Source of the DNA: an uncultured Eubacteriales bacterium
GTDB lineage: Bacteria; Bacillota_I; Bacilli_A; RF39; UBA660
NCBI GenBank assembly: GCA_905211265.1
Contig: CAJMAC010000004.1
Location: 1-64,000, forward strand
DNA length: 64,000 bases
Reading direction: 5' to 3'
The notes under the pieces are model-generated. The model saw only the letters and a list, made by a program, of their open reading frames with translations, did not search any database and had not been told where the DNA came from. The translations under genes were made by a program, and so were the position numbers. Below, in pieces: positions 42,755 through 52,004 of this stretch (its first letter is position 1; each line of letters begins with the position of its first letter).

Positions 42755-45239
42755 TGTTTCTTTTATCTATTACTATGATAACTGCAAAAGTTATAAATCC
42801 AATTATACTTAAAGCTATACCTATATTTAAGAATGGTGCTTTATAACTTATTTCAATGTTATGGTTACCTTTACTTATTGGCAATCCAATAAATCCTTTA
42901 TTTATATTTTTATATTCTACGACTTCATTATCTACTTTTATAGTATATCCTTTATCATATGGAATTGATGTTACTAAGTAAGAATTATCTTCGGTAATAT
43001 TAATTGTACCTTTTATTGTATCATTTTCAAATGATGTTAAGTTAAGGGAAGTTAAATCATTTTTTCTTCCTTTAATATTATCATAATCCAATGTATATGT
43101 TTCAATACTTTTAATATTATATGTACCTTTGGTTAATTCTATATTTAGTGTATGTATATTTTTATCTGAGATAACAAATTTGAAATCATTATTTTTATTG
43201 GCATATGTCCATGTTTTACAGGTTAAAATATTTTTAACATTGTTTATGGTCATACTTATATTATCTCCGACACTACATTTATTTTCTTTTAGTCCGTTTA
43301 TGTTTATAAATAAGAATGTATTATTTAATTCTTTATTTAATGTTACTACTAAATGTCCTTTATCTTTTACTTTTAATACATAATCATTATTTTCATCTTT
43401 TTCTATTACTACTCCATCATTTGAAGTTATTTGATATTCAATATTATCTTTATTAATTGTAGTTTTATTTTTATTGTAAGAATTGTCTTCAACAATTACA
43501 TTTTTTAATAGTAATTCTGTTTGATATGGATAATCATAATTAGAGAATTCTTCAATATTCATTAAGTTATTACTTGCATATATTATTGGAAATACTTCTT
43601 CGTTTAGATAAGTATTATTATTGATTTTTGTATACCCTATTCCTAAATCATAATCTGAAAATGAATATTTAACTCCCATAAAGGTATTAAATAATATATT
43701 ATTTGAAGCAGGTATTAAGAAATAATTATATTCAAGCATACTTGTTTTAAATGTATCTCTTAAAAATTCTAGATAATATTCATTATATGTTGAAGAATAT
43801 ATTGTTGTGGTGTAATATCTTTGATTATATATTTTATTTACTGTTTTAGTGGGATATATTAAATTATTTGATCTATAAAATGAATCATCATTATCTATTA
43901 CATTGTTTATTTCTTCTTCAATGGTTTTATCAAATACTTTATTTAACATATCTCTACTTACGAATTCTTCGTTTTGTGCTTCATATCCAGCGATACCTAG
44001 TGCTACTAAAACAATATATAATGTCATAATATTTTTTATATATTTCTTTTTATCTATTAATAACAATAATGGAATAAATCCTATAAAGAATAGATAACTT
44101 AGTTGTCTTTGATTATAATAATATATTGGTATTAATATTATAAGTAAGAATATAGCAAATTTTTTGGTATCTATTTTTTTATTATATAAATCATTTAAGA
44201 AAAGTGCAATCATATAACCAAATACTGGGATAAATGGTATAAAACATTTTTCTCTTAAATATAGTCCTCCGTTTAATATATACATAAATATTGGCATAAA
44301 TATTATGATACTACAAGAAGTTGCAAATACTATGTTACTTTTTTTCTTAGTATAGAATAAATATAATAATGAAATAAAGCCAATCATAGATACTCCGATA
44401 GCATATGTACCATTAAATAATTTATATATTTTTAAATATGGTGTAAATAATTGTATTAAGCTAATTGTGGAAGTTGATTCTCCACGACCTTGAAGTAAGG
44501 TATATGCTGTAGGAAGTAATAATATTCCTGACATAAATATGCCTACAAATACTAAGAATACATATTTTAATCCATCAAGTATTAATTCTTTAAAGGTAAA
44601 TTTATTATTTATATCTATATATCTATATAAGTAATATAATGATACTACTATTATTCCACATACACTATAATAATAACTTGTCATAATCATTAGGAATATT
44701 CCTAAGATTAAAGTTGTTTTATTTTTAGATTTTATGTATTTATCTACTCCCATTAATGACATAACTAAAAATGGCATATAGTTTACAAACATCATGTGAC
44801 GATGCATTTGGAATATTAATGGTGGTGCTAAAATAAATATTAAGGATGTTATTAAGGTTATATCATCATTATATCCATGTGATTTTATCCATTTATAGAA
44901 TAATACTGATGTTATCATTAAGACTATTATATTGGATATTATGGTATATGTTTGCATACTTAAAAATGGTAATAAGTATGATGGTAATACTATTGGACTT
45001 AATAATCCATAATATGATAAATTAAAGATATTTTGTCCTCCACCATAATTAAATGCTAAGTTAGGTAATAATTTACCTGTATTATAAAATGTTTGTCTAA
45101 AATAATCTGGTATTATGGTATGTTGATTTATCCAATCTGTGTCTGAACCAAATACATTAGAAAATTTAGTCGTTAGAAAAACTATCAAAATAATATTTAA
45201 AAATAATATTAGATAGTTTCTTATTTCTTTTTTATTCAT
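42741..45239 (-). CDS. yfhO: YfhO-family GT-C glycosyltransferase
   Basis: An 832-residue polytopic membrane protein. The first helix is followed by an external loop with an acidic motif (GSDTDWINQH), as in GT-C enzymes that take sugar from polyprenyl phosphate. Twelve or so helices fill residues 1-420, and a large external domain follows, with one last helix (about 795-820) before the Lys/Arg tail. In B. subtilis YfhO attaches GlcNAc to LTA using undecaprenyl-P-GlcNAc made by CsbB. Here it follows csbB- and gtcA-like genes (8-nt overlap), the same three-part system. Confidence 0.85.
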   Translation of the reverse strand: MNKKEIRNYLILFLNIILIVFLTTKFSNVFGSDTDWINQHTIIPDYFRQTFYNTGKLLPNLAFNYGGGQNIFNLSYYGLLSPIVLPSYLLPFLSMQTYTIISNIIVLMITSVLFYKWIKSHGYNDDITLITSLIFILAPPLIFQMHRHMMFVNYMPFLVMSLMGVDKYIKSKNKTTLILGIFLMIMTSYYYSVCGIIVVSLYYLYRYIDINNKFTFKELILDGLKYVFLVFVGIFMSGILLLPTAYTLLQGRGESTSTISLIQLFTPYLKIYKLFNGTYAIGVSMIGFISLLYLFYTKKKSNIVFATSCSIIIFMPIFMYILNGGLYLREKCFIPFIPVFGYMIALFLNDLYNKKIDTKKFAIFLLIILIPIYYYNQRQLSYLFFIGFIPLLLLIDKKKYIKNIMTLYIVLVALGIAGYEAQNEEFVSRDMLNKVFDKTIEEEINNVIDNDDSFYRSNNLIYPTKTVNKIYNQRYYTTTIYSSTYNEYYLEFLRDTFKTSMLEYNYFLIPASNNILFNTFMGVKYSFSDYDLGIGYTKINNNTYLNEEVFPIIYASNNLMNIEEFSNYDYPYQTELLLKNVIVEDNSYNKNKTTINKDNIEYQITSNDGVVIEKDENNDYVLKVKDKGHLVVTLNKELNNTFLFININGLKENKCSVGDNISMTINNVKNILTCKTWTYANKNNDFKFVISDKNIHTLNIELTKGTYNIKSIETYTLDYDNIKGRKNDLTSLNLTSFENDTIKGTINITEDNSYLVTSIPYDKGYTIKVDNEVVEYKNINKGFIGLPISKGNHNIEISYKAPFLNIGIALSIIGFITFAVIIVIDKRNKRKA

Positions 45240-45678
45240 TATTCTTCACCTTACTTTTAAAGACAAGGAATTTACTTAAAACATAATTTAATACTATTAC
45301 TACGAATTGTACAATTAATTTTATTATTTTATCATTAAATTTTAATCTTATTACAAATATTTGCATAAGTAACATATCTAAAAGTAATGTTGATAATCTA
45401 GATAAGTAAAATTTTGATGCTTCCTTTATATTCTTTTTTTCTTTTAGTTTAAATACATATTTTCTATTTGTAAAATATGCAAATGTAACTGATACTATCC
45501 ATGAGATAACATTAGTTATTTGTAATTGAATTGATACTTTTGGATCTAATACAGTAAATGTTAGGATGTAATATGTTGCTAAACTTACAACAGTAGTTAA
45601 TACTCCGATTATTAAGTATCTTATTACTTCTTCATATTTTATTAATAATTCTTTTATTTTATTCATGTTTATCCACAT
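45232..45678 (-). CDS. gtcA: GtrA/GtcA-family polyprenyl-sugar flippase
   Basis: A 148-residue GtrA family protein with four membrane helices, of the type IRYLIIGVLTTVVSLATYYILT and VTFAYFTNRKYVFK, ending RFLVFK-like (SKFLVFKSKV). These proteins flip undecaprenyl-phosphate sugars to the outer leaflet. It overlaps the csbB-like gene by 20 nt and yfhO by 8 nt. The fourth codon after the first ATG is also an ATG (45664-45666), which may be the actual start. Confidence 0.88.
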   Translation of the reverse strand: MWINMNKIKELLIKYEEVIRYLIIGVLTTVVSLATYYILTFTVLDPKVSIQLQITNVISWIVSVTFAYFTNRKYVFKLKEKKNIKEASKFYLSRLSTLLLDMLLMQIFVIRLKFNDKIIKLIVQFVVIVLNYVLSKFLVFKSKVKNNE

Positions 45679-46600
45679 TCGTTTCTTTTATTATATATAC
45701 TGGTCTTTTTTTAGTTTCAGTATATGTTTTAGAGATGTATTCTCCATTTATTCCTGTACACATTAATTGTACTCCAGAGATAAAGAATGTAATACAAATT
45801 ATAGTTAATAAACTAAGAGATGGATTAGTTAAAGTAATTGATTTTACTACAATTATTATTAATAATATGAATGCTGTTAAAAGAAATAATAAGCCCATTA
45901 CTATTGAAATAACTAATGGCACAGTAGAGAATGCTACTATTCCTTCAATTGCATATTTAAACAATTTCCAAAATGACCATTTTGTTTCTCCTGCTACTCT
46001 TTCAATATTTTCGTATTCTAACCATTTTGTATCATATCCTACAAATGAGAATAATCCTTTTGAATATCTATTATATTCTTTTAATTCTAAAATTGAATTA
46101 ACCATTTGCCTAGTCATTAAGCGATAGTCTCTTGCACCATCAACCATTTCTGTTTTAGACATTTTATTGATTATTTTATAGAACATTCTAGCGAAGAAAC
46201 TTCTAATTGGAGGTTCTCCTTTTCTAGTTACTCTCCTTGTTCCTACACAATCGTAGTGTTCTTCTTCGATTAATCTAATCATTTCTGGTAATAATGCTGG
46301 TGGATCTTGTAAATCTGCATCCATTATAGCAACATAATCACCACTAGATAATTCTAGTCCTGCTAACATAGCAGCTTCTTTTCCAAAGTTTCTTGAAAAA
46401 TGTATATATTTTACCCTCTTATCTTCTTTACTTAATTTTTTGACTACTTCTAATGTTTTGTCTTTCGAGCCATCGTTTACAAAAATAAATTCAAAATTAA
46501 CATCTAAGTTTTTACTTACTTTATCTATTTCCTTATAGAATAATGGAATAGATTCTTCTTCATTATATGATGGCACAATAATACTAACCTTTTTTTTCAT
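45659..46600 (-). CDS. CsbB-like undecaprenyl-phosphate glycosyltransferase
   Basis: A 313-residue GT2 enzyme. Residues 1-230 have IIVPSYNEEES, FVNDGSKDKT, DADLQDPP (the DXD) and the RDYRLM stretch; two C-terminal membrane helices (about 230-300) anchor it. It makes undecaprenyl-phosphate-sugar on the inner leaflet for GtcA and YfhO to use. I chose the ATG at 46598-46600, which has AGGAAGAG 5 nt before it, rather than an ATG 24 nt upstream. It is the first gene of the three-gene operon. Confidence 0.9.
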   Translation of the reverse strand: MKKKVSIIVPSYNEEESIPLFYKEIDKVSKNLDVNFEFIFVNDGSKDKTLEVVKKLSKEDKRVKYIHFSRNFGKEAAMLAGLELSSGDYVAIMDADLQDPPALLPEMIRLIEEEHYDCVGTRRVTRKGEPPIRSFFARMFYKIINKMSKTEMVDGARDYRLMTRQMVNSILELKEYNRYSKGLFSFVGYDTKWLEYENIERVAGETKWSFWKLFKYAIEGIVAFSTVPLVISIVMGLLFLLTAFILLIIIVVKSITLTNPSLSLLTIICITFFISGVQLMCTGINGEYISKTYTETKKRPVYIIKETNVDKHE

Positions 46601-46749
46601 ACTTCTCTTCCTTTCATAAAACAATTTAAAAGTTATAAATTATGCCTATATTATACTATAAGTTATTTTTTTATTCAAGTTTTATAGTTCTATTTGACAA
46701 ATGTAGTATTTTTTTTGTAAAATAGTGTTAAGTTGAAAGGAGAAAAAAT

Positions 46750-47886
46750 ATGAATGTTATTGGTATTATTGCAGAATATAATCCTTTTCATTTAGGGCAT
46801 TTGTATCAGATTAATAAAATTAAAGAGATGTATAAGGATTCAATTATTATTGCTATTGTATCTTCATCATTTACCCAAAGGGGAGATGTTTCAATATTAA
46901 ATAAATGGGATAAGGCAAGAATAGCTCTTGACAATGGTATAGATTTAGTTATTGAATTACCTTATTTTTATGCAGGACAGTCTTCGGATATATTTGCTAA
47001 GGGGGCTGTTACAATACTTAATTATTTAGGAATTGATACATTAGTATTTGGGATAGAAAGTGATGATATTAATAATTTAAAGTTAATGGCAGATATTCAA
47101 TTAAATGATAAAAATTATAATAATATTGTTAAAGAATATTTATCAAATGGTTATAACTACCCTACGGCATTATCTAAGGCAATTAAAGATATTCTTAATT
47201 TAGATATTTATCTTCCGAATGATTTACTTGCCTTGTCTTATATTAAACAAGTTAAATTAATAAATAATAATATTAATGTTATTGGTATTAAACGCACTAA
47301 TGATTATCATAGTAAAGAAATAACTAGTAATATTGTTAACGCTTCTTTAATTAGAGAACAATTTAAAAACAATTTAGATATTAGTAATTATATTCCTAGT
47401 TATGATACTAATAAATTATATAATGTTAGTGTTAATGATTTTTATCCTTTATTAAAATATCAAATATTAAATAATATTAACAATTTAGATAAGTTTTTAA
47501 CTGTAGATGAAGGAATTGATAATAGAATTAAAAAATATATAAAGAATTCAAATAATTGGAACGAATTAGTTAATAATATTAAAACTAAGAGATATACTTA
47601 TAATAAGATTAATCGTATGCTTATGCATATATTATTTAATTTAACTAAGGATGAATCTAAGAATATAGTTATTGATTATGTTAGAGTGCTTGGTTTTAAT
47701 AGTAAAGGAAGAAGTTATTTAAATAAGATTAAAAAGAATAAAGAGATAAATATTGTTACTAATTATAAGGATGGTATTAGTAAATTATTTGATTTAGAAA
47801 ATAGAGTTAATAATATTTATGCTATTATTGTAGATAATAAATTAATATATGAAGAATATAGTCATAATCCTATAATTATAGACTAG
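46750..47886 (+). CDS. tmcAL: tRNA(Met) cytidine acetate ligase (TmcAL, YlbM family)
   Basis: A 378-residue nucleotidyltransferase-fold protein that makes N4-acetylcytidine at the wobble position of elongator tRNA-Met from acetate and ATP. The N terminus is GIIAEYNPFHLGHLYQI (HxGH-type), then SSSFTQRGD, KWDKARIALDNGIDLVIELP, and SSDIFAKGAV. The family ends as here with a charged helical domain. GAAAGGAGAAAAAAT precedes the ATG. It is transcribed away from the LTA glycosylation operon. Confidence 0.93.
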   Translation: MNVIGIIAEYNPFHLGHLYQINKIKEMYKDSIIIAIVSSSFTQRGDVSILNKWDKARIALDNGIDLVIELPYFYAGQSSDIFAKGAVTILNYLGIDTLVFGIESDDINNLKLMADIQLNDKNYNNIVKEYLSNGYNYPTALSKAIKDILNLDIYLPNDLLALSYIKQVKLINNNINVIGIKRTNDYHSKEITSNIVNASLIREQFKNNLDISNYIPSYDTNKLYNVSVNDFYPLLKYQILNNINNLDKFLTVDEGIDNRIKKYIKNSNNWNELVNNIKTKRYTYNKINRMLMHILFNLTKDESKNIVIDYVRVLGFNSKGRSYLNKIKKNKEINIVTNYKDGISKLFDLENRVNNIYAIIVDNKLIYEEYSHNPIIID

Positions 47887-48326
47887 TTCTTTTTTATTTC
47901 TTCATAGATTATTTTTTCTATTTTTTTAGGGAATAAATTTAAAATAAGCTTATTAAATTCATTTATTGTTTCTACTCTAAATGATAATGCTAATTTTATT
48001 AAGTTATCTACTTTATAGTTATTTTTATATTTTTTATAACAATTATCTAAATATAAATAAGTTGCTGAAGTATTATTATTTACTTCTTTTTCTATGGTTA
48101 TATTTTTAGAGTTTTCTACAAAGACATAAGCATTAAATCTATTTACATTATTGTTATCAAATATTTCTAATGTTACATCACCATTTATTATTTTATATTG
48201 AGCGAAGATAAAATCATTTCTATCTAAATCATAGTTAAATACTATACTTATAAATTCATTTAGTAGTCCTGTATTCATTAATTTAATTAGTATTTGTCTA
48301 AATATTTCTTTTCTATCATGTGTCAT
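47883..48326 (-). CDS. Protein of unknown function
   Basis: A 147-residue cytoplasmic protein I do not recognise. It starts with THDRKEIFRQILIKLMNTGLLNEF and ends with two helices (LIKLALSFRVETINEFNKLI, then KIEKIIYEEIKK) around a beta-rich centre. The ATG at 48324-48326 has AGGTG 6 nt upstream; the GTG three codons earlier is less likely. Its last 4 nt overlap the end of convergent tmcAL. A TTGACA at about 48365 may be its promoter. Confidence 0.45.
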   Translation of the reverse strand: MTHDRKEIFRQILIKLMNTGLLNEFISIVFNYDLDRNDFIFAQYKIINGDVTLEIFDNNNVNRFNAYVFVENSKNITIEKEVNNNTSATYLYLDNCYKKYKNNYKVDNLIKLALSFRVETINEFNKLILNLFPKKIEKIIYEEIKKN

Positions 48327-48441
48327 GTTAATCACCTAAAATTAACTTAACATAAGAAAAAATATATGTCAAAGTATTTATGGCATATATTGTGTTTTGT
48401 TGCATATTTGGCAACATAAAAACATGTAAAGGAGTGTAAAG

Positions 48442-49263
48442 TTATTTCTGACAATTAGGACAATAATAGGTTCCTCTTCCATTTACTTTTATTTTTACTA
48501 TTGTTGTACCACAATTTTTACATGGTGTATTTTCTTTGGTATGGACTAATAATTCTTGTTGGAATAAGCCATGTACTCCATTTACGGAGGTATAACTTCT
48601 TATGGTTGAGCCTCCTTTTTTTATTGCTTCGGATAATATTTGACGAGTATATTTTATTATATTACTTAATTCTTCATCTGATAATAAACATGCTTTTTTT
48701 AAGGGATTTATTTTTGATAAAAATAATATTTCATCAGCATATATATTACCTATTCCTGTGATTATTGATTGGTCTAATAATACAGTTTTTATTGGTAGTT
48801 TTTTATTTTTATATTTTTCTTTTAGATAAGACATAGTTAAGTCTTCACTCCATGGTTCATATCCTAAATCTTTAAGTGGTCCAAGCTCTTTTATTTTATC
48901 TTTTTCAATTAATAACATTTTACCAAATTTTCTTACATCATGATATCTTAATTCTTCTTTGTTATCTAAAATAAATACTACATGTTCATGCGGGGACAAA
49001 GATTCATTAGGCTTTTTAAAGAAATATTTTCCTTCCATTCTTAGATGAGATAATAAATAATAATCATCTAGGACAAGAATTAACCATTTTCCATATCTTG
49101 AAATATCATTTATTTTTTGATTTATTATTCTTTCTATAAATTCTTTTGGTGTTGGATAATCAATTATATTATCATAATATATTTTTACATTAGTTATTGT
49201 TCTACCAATTAATTTTGGTTTTAGTGTATTTCTTACTGTTTCTACTTCAGGTAATTCTGGCAT
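48442..49263 (-). CDS. mutM: Formamidopyrimidine-DNA glycosylase
   Basis: A 273-residue base-excision repair enzyme that removes 8-oxoguanine. The start MPELPEVETV contains the catalytic Pro1 and Glu2 after Met removal. GKWLIL, HLRMEGKY, a helix-two-turn-helix (DQSIITGIGNIYADEIL) and a C-terminal zinc finger CKNC...CPNC are present. It starts 15 nt after polA, a common pairing in Firmicutes. Confidence 0.97.
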   Translation of the reverse strand: MPELPEVETVRNTLKPKLIGRTITNVKIYYDNIIDYPTPKEFIERIINQKINDISRYGKWLILVLDDYYLLSHLRMEGKYFFKKPNESLSPHEHVVFILDNKEELRYHDVRKFGKMLLIEKDKIKELGPLKDLGYEPWSEDLTMSYLKEKYKNKKLPIKTVLLDQSIITGIGNIYADEILFLSKINPLKKACLLSDEELSNIIKYTRQILSEAIKKGGSTIRSYTSVNGVHGLFQQELLVHTKENTPCKNCGTTIVKIKVNGRGTYYCPNCQK

Positions 49264-49278
49264 ATTATCAACTACTTT

Positions 49279-51852
49279 CTATTTGGCTTCATACCAATCA
49301 GTTCCATACTCTATATCTACCACTAATGGTACTTCTAATTTATAGGTATTTTCCATTATTTGTTTTACTATTTGTTTTACTACATCAAGTTCATCATTTA
49401 AGACATTAAATATTAATTCATCGTGTACTTGTAATAGCATTTTACTTTTTAAATTTCTTTTTTCAAATTCGTTTTGTATTTCTATCATTGATTTTTTCAG
49501 AATATCTGCACTACTACCTTGAATTGGGGTATTTAAAGCCATTCTTTCTCCCATATTTTTAATTAGATAATTAGTGTTATTTAATTCTTCGATTACTCTT
49601 TTTCTATTCATTATTGTTTTTACATATCCTAATTCATGTGCTTTTTTTATTGTTTCGTTCATATAGTCTTTGATACCAGGATATGTTTCAAAATAAGTAT
49701 TAATAAATTCTTTTGCTTCTTTTGGAGATATTCCTAAATCTTCGGATAAGCCATAACTACTTATTCCATAAAGTATTCCAAAGTTTACTGCTTTTGCTTG
49801 GCGACGCATAGACTTTGTTACTCCTTCTTCGGGAACATGAAATATATCCATCGCAGTTTTAGTATGTATATCCATATTATTATTGAAAGCATTTATTAAA
49901 TCGGATACTTTTGACATATGGGCAAATACTCTTAATTCTATTTGTGAGTAATCTGATGATAAGATTACGGAATTATCTTCGGGTACAAAAGCTTTTCTTA
50001 TTTTTCTTCCATATTCATTTCTAATAGGTATATTTTGTAAATTAGGTTCAATCGAAGATAATCTTCCTGTTCTTGTTAATGTTTGAGTATAAATAGTATG
50101 TATTTTACCATCAGTACTTATAGTATTTAATATTCCATCAACATAGGTTGAAAGTAATTTAGTTAATGTTCTATATTCTAATATTCTTTCTATTATGGGA
50201 TATTGTATTCCTACTTTTAATAGAGTTTGTTCATCTGTAGAATAATTACCACTTTTTCCTTTTTTACCATGTGGTAAGTTTAATTTTTCAAATAGAATAC
50301 TTCCTAATTGTTTTGGGGAAGATATATTAAATTCTTCGCCTGCATAGTTATATATATCTTTTGAAATTAAATCTATTTTTATATTTAATTCTTCTTTCAT
50401 ATCAAGTAATACTTGTCTATTTACACGAATACCTTCGAGTTCCATTTTAGCTAGCACTATGGATAAAGGTAACTCTATATTGTTATATAAATCTATTACT
50501 TCTTCATTAATCATTTGATTAATTAATGTTTCTTTGGTGTTATAAATAAATTTTGCTTTATTGATACTTCTTTTTATGAATTCTTCTTCGGTTAAGTTTT
50601 CTTTTTTATCATAAAATGGTAGATTATAACCTAGATTATTTGCTAGATATGCAATATCATCTTTTATATTATAATTAAGTAAATAACTTGCTATCATGGC
50701 ATCATATGATGGTTTATTTATAATTATATTATTTTTATATAATGCTGAATATAATCTTTTTATATCATAGGTTAAAATATTTATGTTATTTAAGAAATTA
50801 CTATTTTTAATTAATGCTTCATAAGGAATATAACCATATATATCTTTGTTATAAATACTTAATCCTATTATATTAGCATTATGATAATTGTCACTGTCTA
50901 ATTCTATATATACGGATGTATCTGTTGTTAATGTTAGGGAGGAAGTATCTGTAATTATATTTATTTTTAAGTCTTCTTCTTTTTTAGGTATTGATTGTTC
51001 TTTTTTGATAAATGAATAGAATTCTAATTCTTTATAGATATCTATTAATTTACTTGAATGATTATTTGTATATACTAAATCATTTAGTGTTATATTTAAT
51101 GGTACAGAGGTATAAATGGTAGCTAAACTTTTACTCATAAATGCATCATCTTTACCTTCTTCAATTTTTATTTTGGTAGCTCCTTTTAATTTATCTATGT
51201 TAACATATAAATTTTCTATTGAAGTATATTCTTGAAGTAATTTTAAAGCTGTTTTTTCTCCAATACCTTTTACTCCAGGGATATTATCTGAAGCATCACC
51301 CATTAAAGCTTTTAAATCAATCATTCTAATTGGTTCAATTCCATAATGTTCCATAAATACTTCTTTATTCATTCTTATATAGTCTTTTTGTTTTAATAAT
51401 TTTACTTCAACATCTGGACTTATTAATTGTAATAAATCTTTATCACTACTTACTATTGTAGCAATATATTCATCATTTTCATCAACCATTTTCGCTAATG
51501 TTCCAATTATATCATCTGCTTCATATCCAGGACATTCTAGATATTTAATTCCCATTGCATCCAATATTTCTTTTGCTTTAGGAAATTGTCTTTTTAAATC
51601 ATCAGGTGTTTCTATTCTTCCACCTTTGTATTCGGTATAACTATCATGTCTAAATGTTTTTCCTACATCAAACGCTACTGCTATATATTTAGGGGATTCT
51701 TCTGCTATTATTTTATTCATCATATTTACAAAGCCAAATAAGGCATTAGTAGGAAATCCTTCTTTATTTTTCATAAGACTTCCAGAGTATGCTGTTGCAT
51801 AATAACTACGAAACATTAAATTATTACCATCTACTAAAATTACTTTTTCCAT
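49279..51852 (-). CDS. polA: DNA polymerase I
   Basis: An 857-residue repair and primer-removal polymerase. The N-terminal 5'-3' exonuclease (to about 290) has LVDGNNLMFRSYY, DEYIATIVSSDKD and GDASDNIPGVKGIGEKTA. The middle 3'-5' domain (about 310-480) lost its proofreading acidic pair: the FDTET-type motif is IELDSD. The polymerase domain has SSDYSQIELR (motif A), RRQAKAVNFGILYG (motif B) and QVHDELIF (motif C). So it has flap cleavage and synthesis but probably no proofreading, as in other Gram-positives. Confidence 0.95.
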   Translation of the reverse strand: MEKVILVDGNNLMFRSYYATAYSGSLMKNKEGFPTNALFGFVNMMNKIIAEESPKYIAVAFDVGKTFRHDSYTEYKGGRIETPDDLKRQFPKAKEILDAMGIKYLECPGYEADDIIGTLAKMVDENDEYIATIVSSDKDLLQLISPDVEVKLLKQKDYIRMNKEVFMEHYGIEPIRMIDLKALMGDASDNIPGVKGIGEKTALKLLQEYTSIENLYVNIDKLKGATKIKIEEGKDDAFMSKSLATIYTSVPLNITLNDLVYTNNHSSKLIDIYKELEFYSFIKKEQSIPKKEEDLKINIITDTSSLTLTTDTSVYIELDSDNYHNANIIGLSIYNKDIYGYIPYEALIKNSNFLNNINILTYDIKRLYSALYKNNIIINKPSYDAMIASYLLNYNIKDDIAYLANNLGYNLPFYDKKENLTEEEFIKRSINKAKFIYNTKETLINQMINEEVIDLYNNIELPLSIVLAKMELEGIRVNRQVLLDMKEELNIKIDLISKDIYNYAGEEFNISSPKQLGSILFEKLNLPHGKKGKSGNYSTDEQTLLKVGIQYPIIERILEYRTLTKLLSTYVDGILNTISTDGKIHTIYTQTLTRTGRLSSIEPNLQNIPIRNEYGRKIRKAFVPEDNSVILSSDYSQIELRVFAHMSKVSDLINAFNNNMDIHTKTAMDIFHVPEEGVTKSMRRQAKAVNFGILYGISSYGLSEDLGISPKEAKEFINTYFETYPGIKDYMNETIKKAHELGYVKTIMNRKRVIEELNNTNYLIKNMGERMALNTPIQGSSADILKKSMIEIQNEFEKRNLKSKMLLQVHDELIFNVLNDELDVVKQIVKQIMENTYKLEVPLVVDIEYGTDWYEAK

Positions 51853-52004
51853 GTAATCACATCCTTATAAATATTATACATTATTTTTAGTTAAATTTAT
51901 AGTTTATATGGGTAAATTTTGTAAAATAATCATACAAGAATAAATTAGTAAAAAAATGTGACTGCATTGTAATATCAACACAACCACATTTATACTCTAC
52001 TATT

